64,000 nt of DNA from Candidatus Binatia bacterium (lineage in GTDB: Bacteria > Desulfobacterota > Binatia > UBA12015). The stretch is from contig JAQWRY010000086.1 of NCBI GenBank assembly GCA_029243485.1, positions 496,001-560,000 of the forward strand, given 5' to 3'. Under the pieces are notes generated by a model. The model saw only the letters and a program-made list of their open reading frames with translations, was not told the DNA's origin and made no database searches. The translations under genes were made by a program, and so were the position numbers. Shown here one piece after another: positions 16,372 through 25,094 of this stretch (position 1 is the first letter of the stretch; every line of letters begins with the position of its first letter).

Positions 16372-16520
16372 CGCGACCCCACCAGCCGTTCTTCATTACG
16401 ACAAGATCGACTGGGACGATCCGACGCGAAGGTATGGAGTTCCTCACGATTCGAACCGGCGAAGCGAGTGTGGACCTCGTGAAGACTTCGATTGGCCCGA
16501 GCGGCGGCGGGGCTGAATGA
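16361..16520 (+). pseudogene. Remnant of a small (probably cupin) gene, deleted and frameshifted
   Basis: The 5' end reads MATDATPPAVLHYDKIDWDDP, a convincing protein start overlapping the previous stop by 11 bases. After about 25 codons the coherent sequence moves to another frame, FLTIRTGEASVDLVKTSIGP, which looks like the end of a cupin. That second frame ends in TGA 16518-16520, overlapping the ATG of the following monooxygenase (ATGA), exactly as elsewhere in this operon. The simplest reading is a former gene of around 100 or more codons whose middle has been deleted with loss of frame. Confidence 0.55.
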
Positions 16521-18220
16521 TCGAGACGAAGGTTCTGATCGCAGGCGGTGGCCCGGTGGGGCTCGTGTTGGCCCTGGAGCTAGAGCAGCGCGGTGTTTCG
16601 GCGCTCTTGGTCGAGCGCAACCTCACGACCACGCAGCACCCGAAGATGGATGTCACCAACGGGCGCAGCATGGAGCACTTCCGCCGTCTCGGCATTGCCG
16701 ACGAAATCCGCTCGCACGCGGTTCCATCTGATCATTCGATGGATGTTCTGTGGTGCTCGAAGCTCGCCGAATGGGAGATCGCGCGCTTCGCCTACCCGAG
16801 TGTCGAGACCGCTCGTGAGATCATTCGCTACGTGAACGACGGGACACTTGCGCTCGAGCCGTACATGCGGATTTCGCAGGTCGTCCTCGAGCCTGTCTTG
16901 AAGCAGCTGCTCGAGGCGCGCGGCGGTCACGTCTCGACGCGCTTCGGTTGGGCGCTCGACTCCTTCGAAGAAGATGCGGACGGTGTGGACGTTACGATCC
17001 GCAACTCGGAGACTGGTGATCTCGAATCCGTTCGCGCCGCGTACCTCGCCGGTTGTGACGGAGCCGCGAGCGTGACGCGGAAGGGTCTCGGCATCGACTT
17101 CGAGTACGCGTCGGTTGGCCAACTTCTGCGCGGAATGGGTGGTGGAGTCTTGAAGGCCGTGGGCTCCATGATGAGAGGACTCGTTCGGGGAGAGCGGCGG
17201 CTCGACGGTCGGTTTTATCTCATTCACTTCCGTTCCACGGATCGCCCTTTCTTCGAACGGTTCGGAAGGGTTTGGCACATTCAGGCGCCCGTCAGCGGCA
17301 CGTTGATCGCGCAGAACGACCTCGATACCTGGACCTTGCACGTGCCGCTCCGCGCCGGTGTCGACACCGACACGCTCGATCCGAAGAAAGTTCTGTTCGA
17401 TGCGCTGGGTCGGGAGTTCGCTTGCGAGATCATCGTTGCTAGTGCCTGGACGCCTCGGCTCGCGATGGCCAAGAGCTACGGTCGAGGGCGCGTCTGGCTC
17501 GCGGGTGACTCGGCGCACCAGATGATCCCGACCGGTGGCTACGGGATGAACACCGGAGTTGGAGACGCGGTTGATCTGGGTTGGAAGCTTGCGGCAGTTC
17601 TCGAGGGCTGGGGCGGTCCCGGCTTGCTGCCGTCGTACGAAACCGAGCGCCTCCCGGTCGGCTGCCGAAATCGCGATACGTCGGTCCGACACGCTTCCGT
17701 GCGGATGCAGATATCGGCGGCGGCGTCACCGAAGATTCATGAAGACTCAACCAAGGGAGAAGGCTCCCGTGGCAAGCTCGCAGAGCAGATACGGACCCTG
17801 GGTAACCTGGAGAACGAGGCCCGTGGAATCGAGTTGGGTTATCGGTACGACGGCTCGCCGATCATCTGCGCGGAGGAAGGGGAGGCACCGACCTGGTCGC
17901 AGGAAGAATACGTGCCTTCGACGTGGCCGGGTGCGCGGCCGCCGAGCGTGATTCTGGAGGATGGTCGCGGCCTGTTCGATCTTTTCGGTCCGGGTTTCAC
18001 GTTGCTGCGATTCGCAGAAGTGCCGGTGAACGCGCTCGTGGAGGCAGCGCGGGAGTGTGGCCTCCCTCTGTGGCTGGTCGACGTACGCGACGAGAATGCA
18101 CGCCGGTTGTACGAACGTGACCTGGTTCTCGTTCGACCGGATCAGCATGTCGCGTGGCGTGGGGACACGGCCCCGAGTGACGCGGGCGCGGTCCTCGATC
18201 GCGTGCGTGGTGCCGGATGA
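16517..18220 (+). CDS. FAD-dependent aromatic hydroxylase (PheA/TfdB/MhpA type)
   Basis: This 567-residue group A flavoprotein monooxygenase has the FAD/NADPH elements in order. GGGPVGLVLALELEQRG at residues 9-25 binds the ADP moiety of FAD. YLAGCDGAASVTRKGLG near residue 180 is the DG motif. VWLAGDSAHQMIPTGGYGMN near residue 330 is the GD motif, followed by GVGDAVDLGWKLAAVL. A thioredoxin-like C-terminal domain with FGPGFTLLRF follows, as in phenol hydroxylases. It would hydroxylate an aromatic or polyketide-like ring using NAD(P)H and oxygen. It is coupled to the genes on both sides, and the ATGA overlap with the Mo-enzyme suggests stoichiometric expression. Confidence 0.9.
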   Translation: MIETKVLIAGGGPVGLVLALELEQRGVSALLVERNLTTTQHPKMDVTNGRSMEHFRRLGIADEIRSHAVPSDHSMDVLWCSKLAEWEIARFAYPSVETAREIIRYVNDGTLALEPYMRISQVVLEPVLKQLLEARGGHVSTRFGWALDSFEEDADGVDVTIRNSETGDLESVRAAYLAGCDGAASVTRKGLGIDFEYASVGQLLRGMGGGVLKAVGSMMRGLVRGERRLDGRFYLIHFRSTDRPFFERFGRVWHIQAPVSGTLIAQNDLDTWTLHVPLRAGVDTDTLDPKKVLFDALGREFACEIIVASAWTPRLAMAKSYGRGRVWLAGDSAHQMIPTGGYGMNTGVGDAVDLGWKLAAVLEGWGGPGLLPSYETERLPVGCRNRDTSVRHASVRMQISAAASPKIHEDSTKGEGSRGKLAEQIRTLGNLENEARGIELGYRYDGSPIICAEEGEAPTWSQEEYVPSTWPGARPPSVILEDGRGLFDLFGPGFTLLRFAEVPVNALVEAARECGLPLWLVDVRDENARRLYERDLVLVRPDQHVAWRGDTAPSDAGAVLDRVRGAG

Positions 18221-20436
18221 GCACGGGCGACGTGCTCCACCGCTCCTGCCCGATCTGCGAGGCGTCGTGTGGGCTCGTGCTGCGGCTGGATCCCGAGGAG
18301 CGACGGGTGCTGGGGGTCACGGGCGATGAGAACGATCCGAGAAGCCGTGGCTATTTGTGCCCGAAGGCATTCGGCATGCAGGCGGTGTTCGAAGACGCGG
18401 ACCGGATTCGTCGTCCTCTCCGGCGGATCGGCGCAGACTGGGAAGAGATCGGGTGGGACGCCGCGCTCGACGAGGTGGCCGGTCGGTTGGTGGATCTCCA
18501 GCGTTCCCACGGCTCGGGCTGCATCGCGTCGTACATCGGTAATCCGATCGGCAGCGACGTCGGAGCGCAGCTCTATCTGCGCCACCTGACGTCGGCGCTC
18601 GCGAGCCCCCGCGCGTTCTCGGCGATCACGATGGACCAGTTTCCGAAGGTCGTCTCGTCACGCTTGATGTACGGCAACGGGGCGGTGTTGCCGATTCCCG
18701 ATGTCGATCGAACGGACTTCCTGCTCGTGCTGGGCGGCAACCCGGTCGTGTCGCAGGGAAGCCTCATGTCGGCGCCTGACATGAAGGGGCGTCTTCGTTC
18801 CTTGCGCGAGCGAGGCGGACGGCTGGTGGTTGTAGACCCGCGCCGAAGTGAGACCGCCGCTGTGGCGGATGAGCACGTCTTCATCCGACCCGGCACCGAC
18901 GCTTTCTTTCTGTTCGCGATGGTGCACGCGATGTTCGAAGAGAACCTCCTTCGGCCGGGGCGGCTGGCCGAGTTCACCGATGGAATGGAAGATGTCCGCG
19001 CGCTCGCAGAGGAGTTTGCGCCGGAGAGGGTGTCTGCCATCACTGGAATCGCTGCCCACGACATTCGCAGCATCACCCGTGCGTTTGCGGGGGCCAAGCG
19101 CGCCTGTTGCTACGGCCGCATCGGAACCTGCACGCAGGAGTTTGGAACGCTCGCCAGCTGGCTCGTCGACGTCGTCTCGATTCTGAGCGGCAACCTGGAC
19201 TCGCCGGGCGGTGCCATGTTCCCTCGGCCGGCGACCGGACAGATAGAACCCAGCTCGACGATCGGTGCGGAGATGCCGCTCGGACGCTGGCGCACGGTGG
19301 TTCGCGGTCTTCCGGAAGTGAACGGAACACTCCCGAGCGCCGCGCTTGCCGAAGAGATCGACTCTGCGGGCGAGGACCGCATTCGCGCGCTGGTCACGAT
19401 TTCGGGCAATCCGGTTCTCTCGACGGCGAACGGAGCGCGCCTCTCTCGAGCGCTCGAGCAGTTGGATTTCATGGTCGGACTCGACATCTACATGAACGAG
19501 ACGACGCGGCATGCGGACGTCCTGCTACCCAGCACCGTCCAACTCGAGTTCGAGAACTACGACTATCTCTTCGAGGGCACGACGACTCGAAACATGGCTC
19601 GGTGGTCGGGCGCGGCGTTCGCGCCCGAGCCCGGGTCGATGCATCAGTGGCAGATCTTTCTCGAGCTCGCCGCTCGAATGACCGGGCGTAGCTGCGACGA
19701 TCTGGACGACGCGGCCTTCGACACGTTGCTCCGCAGACGCCTCGCCACGCGTCCCGACATCGAGCCGAGCTACGTTCGAGCCCGCTTGCCGGATCGTGGT
19801 CCGATGCGCCTTTTGGACGTGATGATCCGCTCCGGGCCCTACGGGGATGGATTCGACGACGACGCGGACGGCTTGAGTCTCTCGAAGCTCCACAAGCGCG
19901 AACACGCAACGGACTTGGGCCCACTCGAGCCCCGGTTCCCGGAACTCCTACGAACTCCGGGTCGACGAATCGTGCTCGCACCGGAACACATCACCCGGGA
20001 CGTGGTGCGGCTCCGAAGCCGGCTCGAGACCACGGGGTCCGATACGCGTCTGCGCCTGGTCGGGCGTCGGCAGTTGCGGAACATGAACTCGTGGCTGCAC
20101 AACGTGAAGGTATTCTCCGCCGGGCGCACCCGGTGCACTCTTCTCATGAATCCGGCAGACGCAGAGCGCTGCGGCGTAGAAGACGGTGGACGAGCCGAAG
20201 TGCGCTCGCGTGTCGGCGCGGTGACGGTCGACGTGCAGGTCTCCGACGAGATGATGGCCGGCGTCGTCAGTCTTCCGCACGGATTCGGTCATGCGGACCC
20301 GAAGACGAGGCTTGCGGTTGCGGCGAGTCAGCAGCCGGGCGTCAACTCGAACGAACTCACGGACGAGCGGGAGTTGGACGTTCCGTCCGGGACCAGTGTG
20401 GCCAACGGGATCCCGGTCGAGGTGCGGTCGGCCTAG
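18217..20436 (+). CDS. Molybdopterin-dependent oxidoreductase with N-terminal 4Fe-4S domain
   Basis: This 739-residue protein of the DMSO reductase superfamily binds an N-terminal 4Fe-4S cluster through Cys11, Cys14, Cys18 and Cys48 (CPICEASC and GYLCPK). The bis-MGD domains carry LVLGGNPVVSQGSLMSAPD and VVVDPRRSETAAVADEHVFI. The C-terminal domain has LPHGFGHADPKTRL and VNSNELTDERELD. The usual Cys or Sec ligand position near residue 140 shows no Cys, Sec or clear Ser ligand, so the molybdenum coordination and substrate are open. No Tat signal is visible, indicating a cytoplasmic enzyme. It is the last gene of the operon and ends convergently, overlapping the next stop by four bases. Confidence 0.88.
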   Translation: MSTGDVLHRSCPICEASCGLVLRLDPEERRVLGVTGDENDPRSRGYLCPKAFGMQAVFEDADRIRRPLRRIGADWEEIGWDAALDEVAGRLVDLQRSHGSGCIASYIGNPIGSDVGAQLYLRHLTSALASPRAFSAITMDQFPKVVSSRLMYGNGAVLPIPDVDRTDFLLVLGGNPVVSQGSLMSAPDMKGRLRSLRERGGRLVVVDPRRSETAAVADEHVFIRPGTDAFFLFAMVHAMFEENLLRPGRLAEFTDGMEDVRALAEEFAPERVSAITGIAAHDIRSITRAFAGAKRACCYGRIGTCTQEFGTLASWLVDVVSILSGNLDSPGGAMFPRPATGQIEPSSTIGAEMPLGRWRTVVRGLPEVNGTLPSAALAEEIDSAGEDRIRALVTISGNPVLSTANGARLSRALEQLDFMVGLDIYMNETTRHADVLLPSTVQLEFENYDYLFEGTTTRNMARWSGAAFAPEPGSMHQWQIFLELAARMTGRSCDDLDDAAFDTLLRRRLATRPDIEPSYVRARLPDRGPMRLLDVMIRSGPYGDGFDDDADGLSLSKLHKREHATDLGPLEPRFPELLRTPGRRIVLAPEHITRDVVRLRSRLETTGSDTRLRLVGRRQLRNMNSWLHNVKVFSAGRTRCTLLMNPADAERCGVEDGGRAEVRSRVGAVTVDVQVSDEMMAGVVSLPHGFGHADPKTRLAVAASQQPGVNSNELTDERELDVPSGTSVANGIPVEVRSA

Positions 20437-20852
20437 AACAGGTCGTGCCCGGAGTCATCTTGGGCCTTTCCTTTGGAGATCTTGATGGTGATCCCGAACG
20501 ACTTGTCGTGGAAGACCAGGTCGTTCCCTTGGATCGTGTACGTGGCCGACTCCTTGGCCTTCATCGCGGGGATCGAAAGCTCGATGTGGTCCCCGTCGAT
20601 CTTGAAGACGCCCTTCTTCGTTTCCGTCTCGCCGTCCGTGAAGCGGATCCGGGCGGTGAACTGCCCGTCTTTGCTGAAGTCGAGCTCGGCTCCGTGGACG
20701 ATGAAGAAGAGCGCATCTCCATCAACGCTGACGGTGTGCCACGCACCGACCAGGCGCGGGTCGCCGGCGGGAGCGGCTTGGATCGACCGCACAGCCGTCG
20801 TCAGCGGCACCGCAAGGAGTAAGGCCGCGATCGCCCAACGTCGAAGAATCAT
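20433..20852 (-). CDS. Exported lipocalin-like beta-rich protein
   Basis: This 139-residue protein has a Sec-type signal peptide (residues 1-27, ending near SIQAAPAG). The mature domain opens LVGAWHTVSVDGD and continues as alternating beta strands such as GQFTARIRFTDGETETKKG and SATYTIQGNDLVF. This is the pattern of small lipocalin-like or DUF-type periplasmic domains that compare an expected signal or bind a hydrophobic ligand. No catalytic residues are visible. It ends four bases into the stop of the convergent Mo-oxidoreductase gene, so the two transcripts overlap unless terminated early. Confidence 0.7.
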   Translation of the reverse strand: MILRRWAIAALLLAVPLTTAVRSIQAAPAGDPRLVGAWHTVSVDGDALFFIVHGAELDFSKDGQFTARIRFTDGETETKKGVFKIDGDHIELSIPAMKAKESATYTIQGNDLVFHDKSFGITIKISKGKAQDDSGHDLF

Positions 20853-20897
20853 GAGATGACTGTATCAGGCCAGCTGAGTCGACCCGAGCGGCTGTCG

Positions 20898-21353
20898 CTA
20901 GAAGATTCCGATCGCCAGACCGGCCGCGAGCGTCTGTCCGAGTTCCGTACACTTCTGGAGGACGGCGTCGTCGACGTCGCCCTTGTGCACGATTGCCTCC
21001 GCCACCTGTCGCAGCGGATACCCCTTCGCGATTCGATCGATGTTGAAGAGTGCACCGCTGCCGTCGTTGCCGCACTTGATGAAGACCGCGTACGGCAGCT
21101 GGTCGACCTTCCCCTGCAGGGGATAGAATGTTCGGTCGAAGAAGTCCTTCAAGGCGCCGGACATATACCCGAAGTTCTCGGGCGTCCCGAAGATGACCGC
21201 GTTGGCCCAGAGGAGGTCGTCGGGGCCGCCTTGGAAGGCATCGACCATGCGGGTCTCTACCTCGGTTTCTTCTGAAGCGCCGGCGAGGACGGCGTCCGCC
21301 ATCGCGCGGGTGCCGCCTCCCTGTGAGTGGAAGACGATGAGGAGATGCTTCAT
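20898..21353 (-). CDS. Flavodoxin / NADPH-dependent FMN reductase family protein
   Basis: This 151-residue flavodoxin-fold protein begins MKHLLIVFHSQGGGTRAMAD, the phosphate-binding loop for FMN. It also has WANAVIFGTPENFGYMSGALKDFFDRTFYP, the second FMN loop typical of NAD(P)H:quinone or multimeric flavodoxin WrbA-like reductases. It would pass electrons from NAD(P)H to quinones or another acceptor in the cytoplasm. The ATG at 21353 was chosen because the first residues start the beta strand directly; the frame upstream is not protein-like. It stands alone about 45 bases upstream of the lipocalin-like gene, with which it may share a transcript. Confidence 0.82.
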   Translation of the reverse strand: MKHLLIVFHSQGGGTRAMADAVLAGASEETEVETRMVDAFQGGPDDLLWANAVIFGTPENFGYMSGALKDFFDRTFYPLQGKVDQLPYAVFIKCGNDGSGALFNIDRIAKGYPLRQVAEAIVHKGDVDDAVLQKCTELGQTLAAGLAIGIF

Positions 21354-22044
21354 CGCGCCGGCTCTATGAGGTTCTCTCTCCGCCGACGTGCGCATTTACC
21401 TCGCGTATCGGCAAGATGTTGCCCCCTCCGCGGGCGCCTTGCCCCGCTCTCACTAGGAAATCTGATCACAGCGAACGGCATATTGCTTGCTCCGCTTCTG
21501 GGGCTCGTGCATCCGCAGAGATGCCACCCGACAACCGTACGGACAACCTGGAGGAATTGTTGGCTCTCGAAGCGCAGCCGATTCTGCTGGTTCGCCTGCG
21601 GTTTCTTCTGCTTCTGCATAACCCGAACACCAACCTGAACTGCGTTTTCGAAGTTTTCTACCATGGCCTGCTTGTCGTCGGCTCTCCTGCGGGCCGCTGC
21701 AGAGTTCGCCACGTCAGCGCCGGACCGTAGGGGTCGAAACCGCCCTTGTCCGCCGGTCCAACGTTGGCCTGTCGCTGAGCCGGCCGACTGCCGGGAGGTC
21801 TGAAACGGGTCCACACCGGAATCGACTCCGCTCTGCACGGAGGCGTGTCCGGCACCAGGTTGTTTCCTGCGAAAAAGAGTAAAGCCTCGGCGCCGTCGGG
21901 TCGATTCCTGACTCAGGAGTGGCTCGAGGCGGGTCAGGTTTGGGGAGCAGAACGGAATGACGGCGAAAAAGAAGAAGGCGGAGGGGCGACCCAGCGGGTC
22001 CACGGTGAGGTGCCCGGCGTTCTGCGTCGGCCTCGCGCTCTTCG
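21354..22044. other. Gap of about 690 bp without a supportable gene
   Basis: No frame here has a good start, composition or motif. A minus-strand stretch between about 21560 and 21760 reads like a short amphipathic helix segment (VENFENAVQVGVRVMQKQKK), with a neighbouring frame reading FDPYGPALTWRTLQ. The combination could be a frameshifted fragment of a phasin or PHA-synthase-like gene, but this is weak. The right end holds the decayed receiver-domain remnant. Base composition is slightly less GC-rich than in the flanking genes, consistent with non-coding or decayed DNA. Confidence 0.35.
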
Positions 22045-22164
22045 AACAACGACATGAAGGGCTAGTGCGCAGTGGTGGGCATGGACGACTAGGTGACTAA
22101 GCCCGTCGACGCATATGAGGTGAACGAAGTGATCACGCGTCACGTAGCGACGTGGGAGGATAAC
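22045..22164 (+). pseudogene. C-terminal remnant of a response-regulator receiver domain
   Basis: Reading in the frame of the following HPt gene, the codons give NNDMKG, stop, CAVVGMDD, stop, then VTKPVDAYEVNEVITRHV. This matches the end of a receiver domain, where GMDDYVTKP is near-universal and the Lys is the conserved signalling residue. The Tyr codon has become TAG at about 22090, and another TAG lies at 22063. The receiver would have preceded the HPt domain, as in hybrid sensor kinases, so the upstream gap probably once held the rest of a kinase gene that has been lost. Confidence 0.6.
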
Positions 22165-22551
22165 ATGAGCAATTCGCAGATGGGTACGGCGGGCCCGCGG
22201 CCCATGGATGAGGAGGCCGCTCTCGAGTGCGCCGGTGGTGAGTACTCGTTGCTGGTCGAGTTGGCGAGCATGTGCCTCGCGGACACGCCGGACGCTCTCG
22301 ACAGCATTCGCTCGGCCGTTGCGGAGCTGGACGCCAAGGGTATCCAGCGTGCGGCACACAAGCTCAAGGGGTCGTTGCTGGTCCTCGCGGCGGATCCGGC
22401 TTCCGATGCCGCCTGTCGGCTCGAGGCCCTCGGTGCGGAGGGGACTCTCGACAGCGTCGCGGTAGCTCTGGCCACCCTTGAGCAAGAGCTCGAACGCCTG
22501 AAGCCGGCCCTCACAAAGCTCGCGGAGTCGGAGCCTCTCGAAACTGACTAG
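22165..22551 (+). CDS. HPt-domain phosphotransfer protein (possibly the surviving end of a hybrid kinase)
   Basis: This 128-residue, largely helical protein has an HPt domain at about residues 15-115. The phospho-accepting His is in QRAAHKLKGSLLVLAADP, a classic HxxKGxx motif, so the site is intact. HPt proteins relay phosphate between receiver domains of phosphorelays. A good GGAGG ribosome-binding site lies five bases before the ATG at 22165, so it could be translated independently. However, the same frame upstream is a broken receiver domain, so the gene may be the tail of a decayed hybrid histidine kinase. No kinase or partner is found nearby. Confidence 0.65.
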   Translation: MSNSQMGTAGPRPMDEEAALECAGGEYSLLVELASMCLADTPDALDSIRSAVAELDAKGIQRAAHKLKGSLLVLAADPASDAACRLEALGAEGTLDSVAVALATLEQELERLKPALTKLAESEPLETD

Positions 22552-22969
22552 CCTTTGATCTGAACCTCGGCTGGTTTTCGCGCATCAGGCCTGCCCGAGC
22601 GTACTCCCATTCGGTCGATCCGACCGAGGTCGCAGAGCACTCAGAGCCTCGGTGAACGGGTCACCCCCGGTCCGCTCGGCCTGGCCCTGACCCCCCTTCT
22701 GGGAGGGTTAACCGGACTCTCGCGCCGGGCGTCTATTACTTCCCCCTCTTGGGTGGGGTCGGAACCGGGACGGGGGATGTGAAGATCGCCTCGCAGGGCG
22801 GAGTTCCGAAGAAGCGGTCACTGTGATGGCGCAGGCTGGGAGTAGCCCAGGAATCCCGGCGCAGGTGGGAAGCCCGGTCGATGCCGCGAACTTTCGGTGG
22901 ATCGGCGCGGGTAGCTAACCCGCCATCAGCTTGACGCCGTGGGCGACCGCCGATACCGCAAGTCCACCA
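22552..22969 (+). promoter_or_regulatory. Long leader of the NCS2 permease gene, with weak cobalamin-riboswitch-like fragments
   Basis: This stretch of about 420 bases has no gene. It contains several self-complementary segments. CACTGTGA at 22819-22826 and GTGGGAAG at about 22865 followed by GATGCCGCGAA recall conserved pieces of cobalamin riboswitches in the right order but with irregular spacing. A GC-rich hairpin (GCGGGT, loop AGCTA, ACCCGC) follows at about 22907-22924, just upstream of the permease start, as an expression platform would. The resemblance is partial and may be chance; a structured leader of another class is equally possible. Confidence 0.25.
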
Positions 22970-24544
22970 ATGGCTTCGCCTGGCACTCCGACCTCGACGA
23001 CCCGCTACACCTGGGCACAGCCGGGGGATGTGAGCGCGTTCCTCGGGCTGATGTTCGACAACGTCGCTCAGCTCATCGTCTTCAGCACGATCCTGATCCA
23101 GGTGTTCGGCTACCCCGCAGACCTGGTGCTGACGCGGATGTTGCCGGGTACGGCCTTCGGCGTCCTGGTCGGTGATCTGATCTACACGTGGCTGGCGTTC
23201 CGGCTCGCGCGGCGGACGGGTCGCGACGACGTCACCGCGATGCCTCTCGGCATCGATACCGTGTCCCTCTTTGGCTTGACGTTCGGCGCCCTCGGGCCGG
23301 TCTATCAGCAGACCGGCGACGCGGTTCTCGCGTGGCAAGTCGGCATGGCCCTCATGGTGATGATGGGCCTCTTCAAGATCGCGATTGCCTGGCTCGCCGC
23401 CCGGCTGCGCGACTTCGTTCCGCCGGCCGCCATGCTCGGTACCATCGGTGCGATCGGCGTCTGCCTCATCGCCTTCATGCCGATGCTGAAGCTGTTCGCG
23501 AATCCGCTGGTCGGTCTCCTCTCGTTGTTTCTCATCATGCTCGTCCTGCTCCGGGGGATGGAGCTTCCCGGCCGGGTTCCGCCCGTGCTCGGCGTCGTCA
23601 TCTTGTCCACGATCGCCTTCTACTCCCTGCAGGGCATGGGACTCTCGGTTAACGAGGAGGGTGCTCTCGCGACGGCCTCGGTTTCGATGGGCGTCACCTG
23701 GCCCATCCCGACTCTCGGGTTCCTCGCCGGCATGGACATCGCGGTCGACTATCTCCCCCTCGCGATCCCACTTGCCTTCGCGACGGTCATCGGGGGAATC
23801 GACAACACAGAGTCCGCGAATGCTGCCGGTGACGCGTACGACACGCGTTCGATCCTCCTCACCGAGGGCGTGAGCACTCTGCTCGCTGGCCTCGTCGGTG
23901 GCGTCATTCAGACGACCCCATACATCGGTCACCCCGCGTACAAGCGCATGGGTGGCCGAGCCGGCTACACGCTCGCGACCGCTCTCTTCGTCGGGATCGG
24001 CGGAATCCTGGGGTACCTCTCGTGGCTCGTACATGCGCTGCCGGAGATCGTCGTCGTTCCGATCCTGGTTTTCATCGGCTTGGAGATCGGCGGGCACGCC
24101 TTCGTAGCGGTTCCCAAGCGCTACGCCGCCGCCGTGGCCGCTTGCTTTCTGCCCGTTCTGGCGAATGTCGTGGTCATCTTGGGGAATCAGTTTCTCGGTG
24201 GTGCGGGCGTCTCGGCGGCCGATCTGACCGGGCCGGCGGCGAGTTCCTGGAAGGCCCTCGAACTCCTTGCCGCGGGCTTCGTCTTCTCGGCAATGCTGAT
24301 CGGGTCGGCACTGGCCTTCGTCATCGACGGGCGCCTGGCCGCCGCCGCCGCGACATTCGCGATCGCGGCGATCGCCTCCTTCTTCGGCGTGATCCACTCT
24401 CCCTTGCCCGGAGGAGCGACGTTCCTTCCCTGGCAAATCTCGGACCCCACGCCGTACGCGACCGCCGGCGGCTACGCGGTGGTGGCCCTCTTCGTCTGGG
24501 GGGCGGGGCTCCTGCCTACGGCCTCTTCTTCCGACCCGTCTTGA
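22970..24544 (+). CDS. NCS2/AzgA-like nucleobase permease family protein
   Basis: This 524-residue protein with about 12-14 membrane segments has NCS2 features. FGLMFDNVAQ-like helix 1 is followed by GLTFGALGPVYQQTGDAVLAW. The conserved helix-8 region is VIGGIDNTESANAAGDAYDTRSILLTEGVSTLLAGLVGG, with the Glu that binds purines. QTTPYIGHPAYKRMGGRAGYT follows. Members of this family take up purines or pyrimidines with protons; this divergent one may carry another solute. The ATG at 22970 is the first Met of the conserved block; a TTG at 22931 would add 13 residues. The gene stands alone behind a long structured leader. Confidence 0.82.
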   Translation: MASPGTPTSTTRYTWAQPGDVSAFLGLMFDNVAQLIVFSTILIQVFGYPADLVLTRMLPGTAFGVLVGDLIYTWLAFRLARRTGRDDVTAMPLGIDTVSLFGLTFGALGPVYQQTGDAVLAWQVGMALMVMMGLFKIAIAWLAARLRDFVPPAAMLGTIGAIGVCLIAFMPMLKLFANPLVGLLSLFLIMLVLLRGMELPGRVPPVLGVVILSTIAFYSLQGMGLSVNEEGALATASVSMGVTWPIPTLGFLAGMDIAVDYLPLAIPLAFATVIGGIDNTESANAAGDAYDTRSILLTEGVSTLLAGLVGGVIQTTPYIGHPAYKRMGGRAGYTLATALFVGIGGILGYLSWLVHALPEIVVVPILVFIGLEIGGHAFVAVPKRYAAAVAACFLPVLANVVVILGNQFLGGAGVSAADLTGPAASSWKALELLAAGFVFSAMLIGSALAFVIDGRLAAAAATFAIAAIASFFGVIHSPLPGGATFLPWQISDPTPYATAGGYAVVALFVWGAGLLPTASSSDPS

Positions 24545-24602
24545 TTGCATCCCCGAAGTTGGGCAGCGTCGACGGGTAGCTCGCAATACGGAGGTGGATT
24601 CG

Positions 24603-25094
24603 ATGCGTTTTGGATGGATGAAGTTCTGGGTGATGGCGGCCGTCGCGGTGCTGGTGGTGACACCGGCGTCCGGCGCGAAGGTCAGCGAAGAGGCGCGCTG
24701 TACGATCGTCAAGCTGAAGTCCTCGGTGAAGGAAGTGAAGGACAAGGCGCAGTGCTACGAGCGCTCGCTGAAGGCCGGCGTCCCTGTTTCCGGGGCGTGT
24801 CTCAAGCGCGCCGAGGACAAGCGTGAGCGTCTTTTCGAACGCGCCGAGAAGCGCGGGGGCTGCAAGACGACGAAGGAGGGTGCGACGATCGGAGTCCGGG
24901 TCGACGCCTTCCTGCAGGACATCAACCGCACGCTCCATGGCGGTGCGTCTGCGTCCGCCAAAGCGTCCGCTTCGCCGCCCAAGGAAGACGCGAAGGCAGC
25001 CGAGGGGACCCGAAAGGCCGAAGCGCCGAACGCGACACCGGCGGCGGATTCGAAGGAAGCCGCTGAAGCGAAGAAGTCGGCAGGGAACGACTAG
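24603..25094 (+). CDS. Exported Lys/Ala-rich protein with conserved Cys residues
   Basis: This 163-residue protein has a signal peptide (residues 1-23, ending near TPASGAKVS), then a helical domain with Cys residues spaced as RCTIVKLK, AQCYERSL, GACLKRAE and GGCKTTKE. A low-complexity Ala/Lys/Ser/Glu tail makes up roughly the last 60 residues. The Cys-bearing helices resemble repeat units seen in many exported proteins of deltaproteobacteria-like genomes, but no function is known. A GGAGGTG ribosome-binding site lies about nine bases before the ATG. The DyP peroxidase gene starts immediately after the stop, so the two are probably co-expressed. Confidence 0.65.
   Translation: MRFGWMKFWVMAAVAVLVVTPASGAKVSEEARCTIVKLKSSVKEVKDKAQCYERSLKAGVPVSGACLKRAEDKRERLFERAEKRGGCKTTKEGATIGVRVDAFLQDINRTLHGGASASAKASASPPKEDAKAAEGTRKAEAPNATPAADSKEAAEAKKSAGND

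Noticed and set aside
22736-24745. 669-codon minus-strand frame opposite the NCS2 permease
   Set aside because: The permease has clear membrane motifs and codon pattern; the antisense frame is Arg/Asp/Glu-rich low-complexity and has no recognisable domain.
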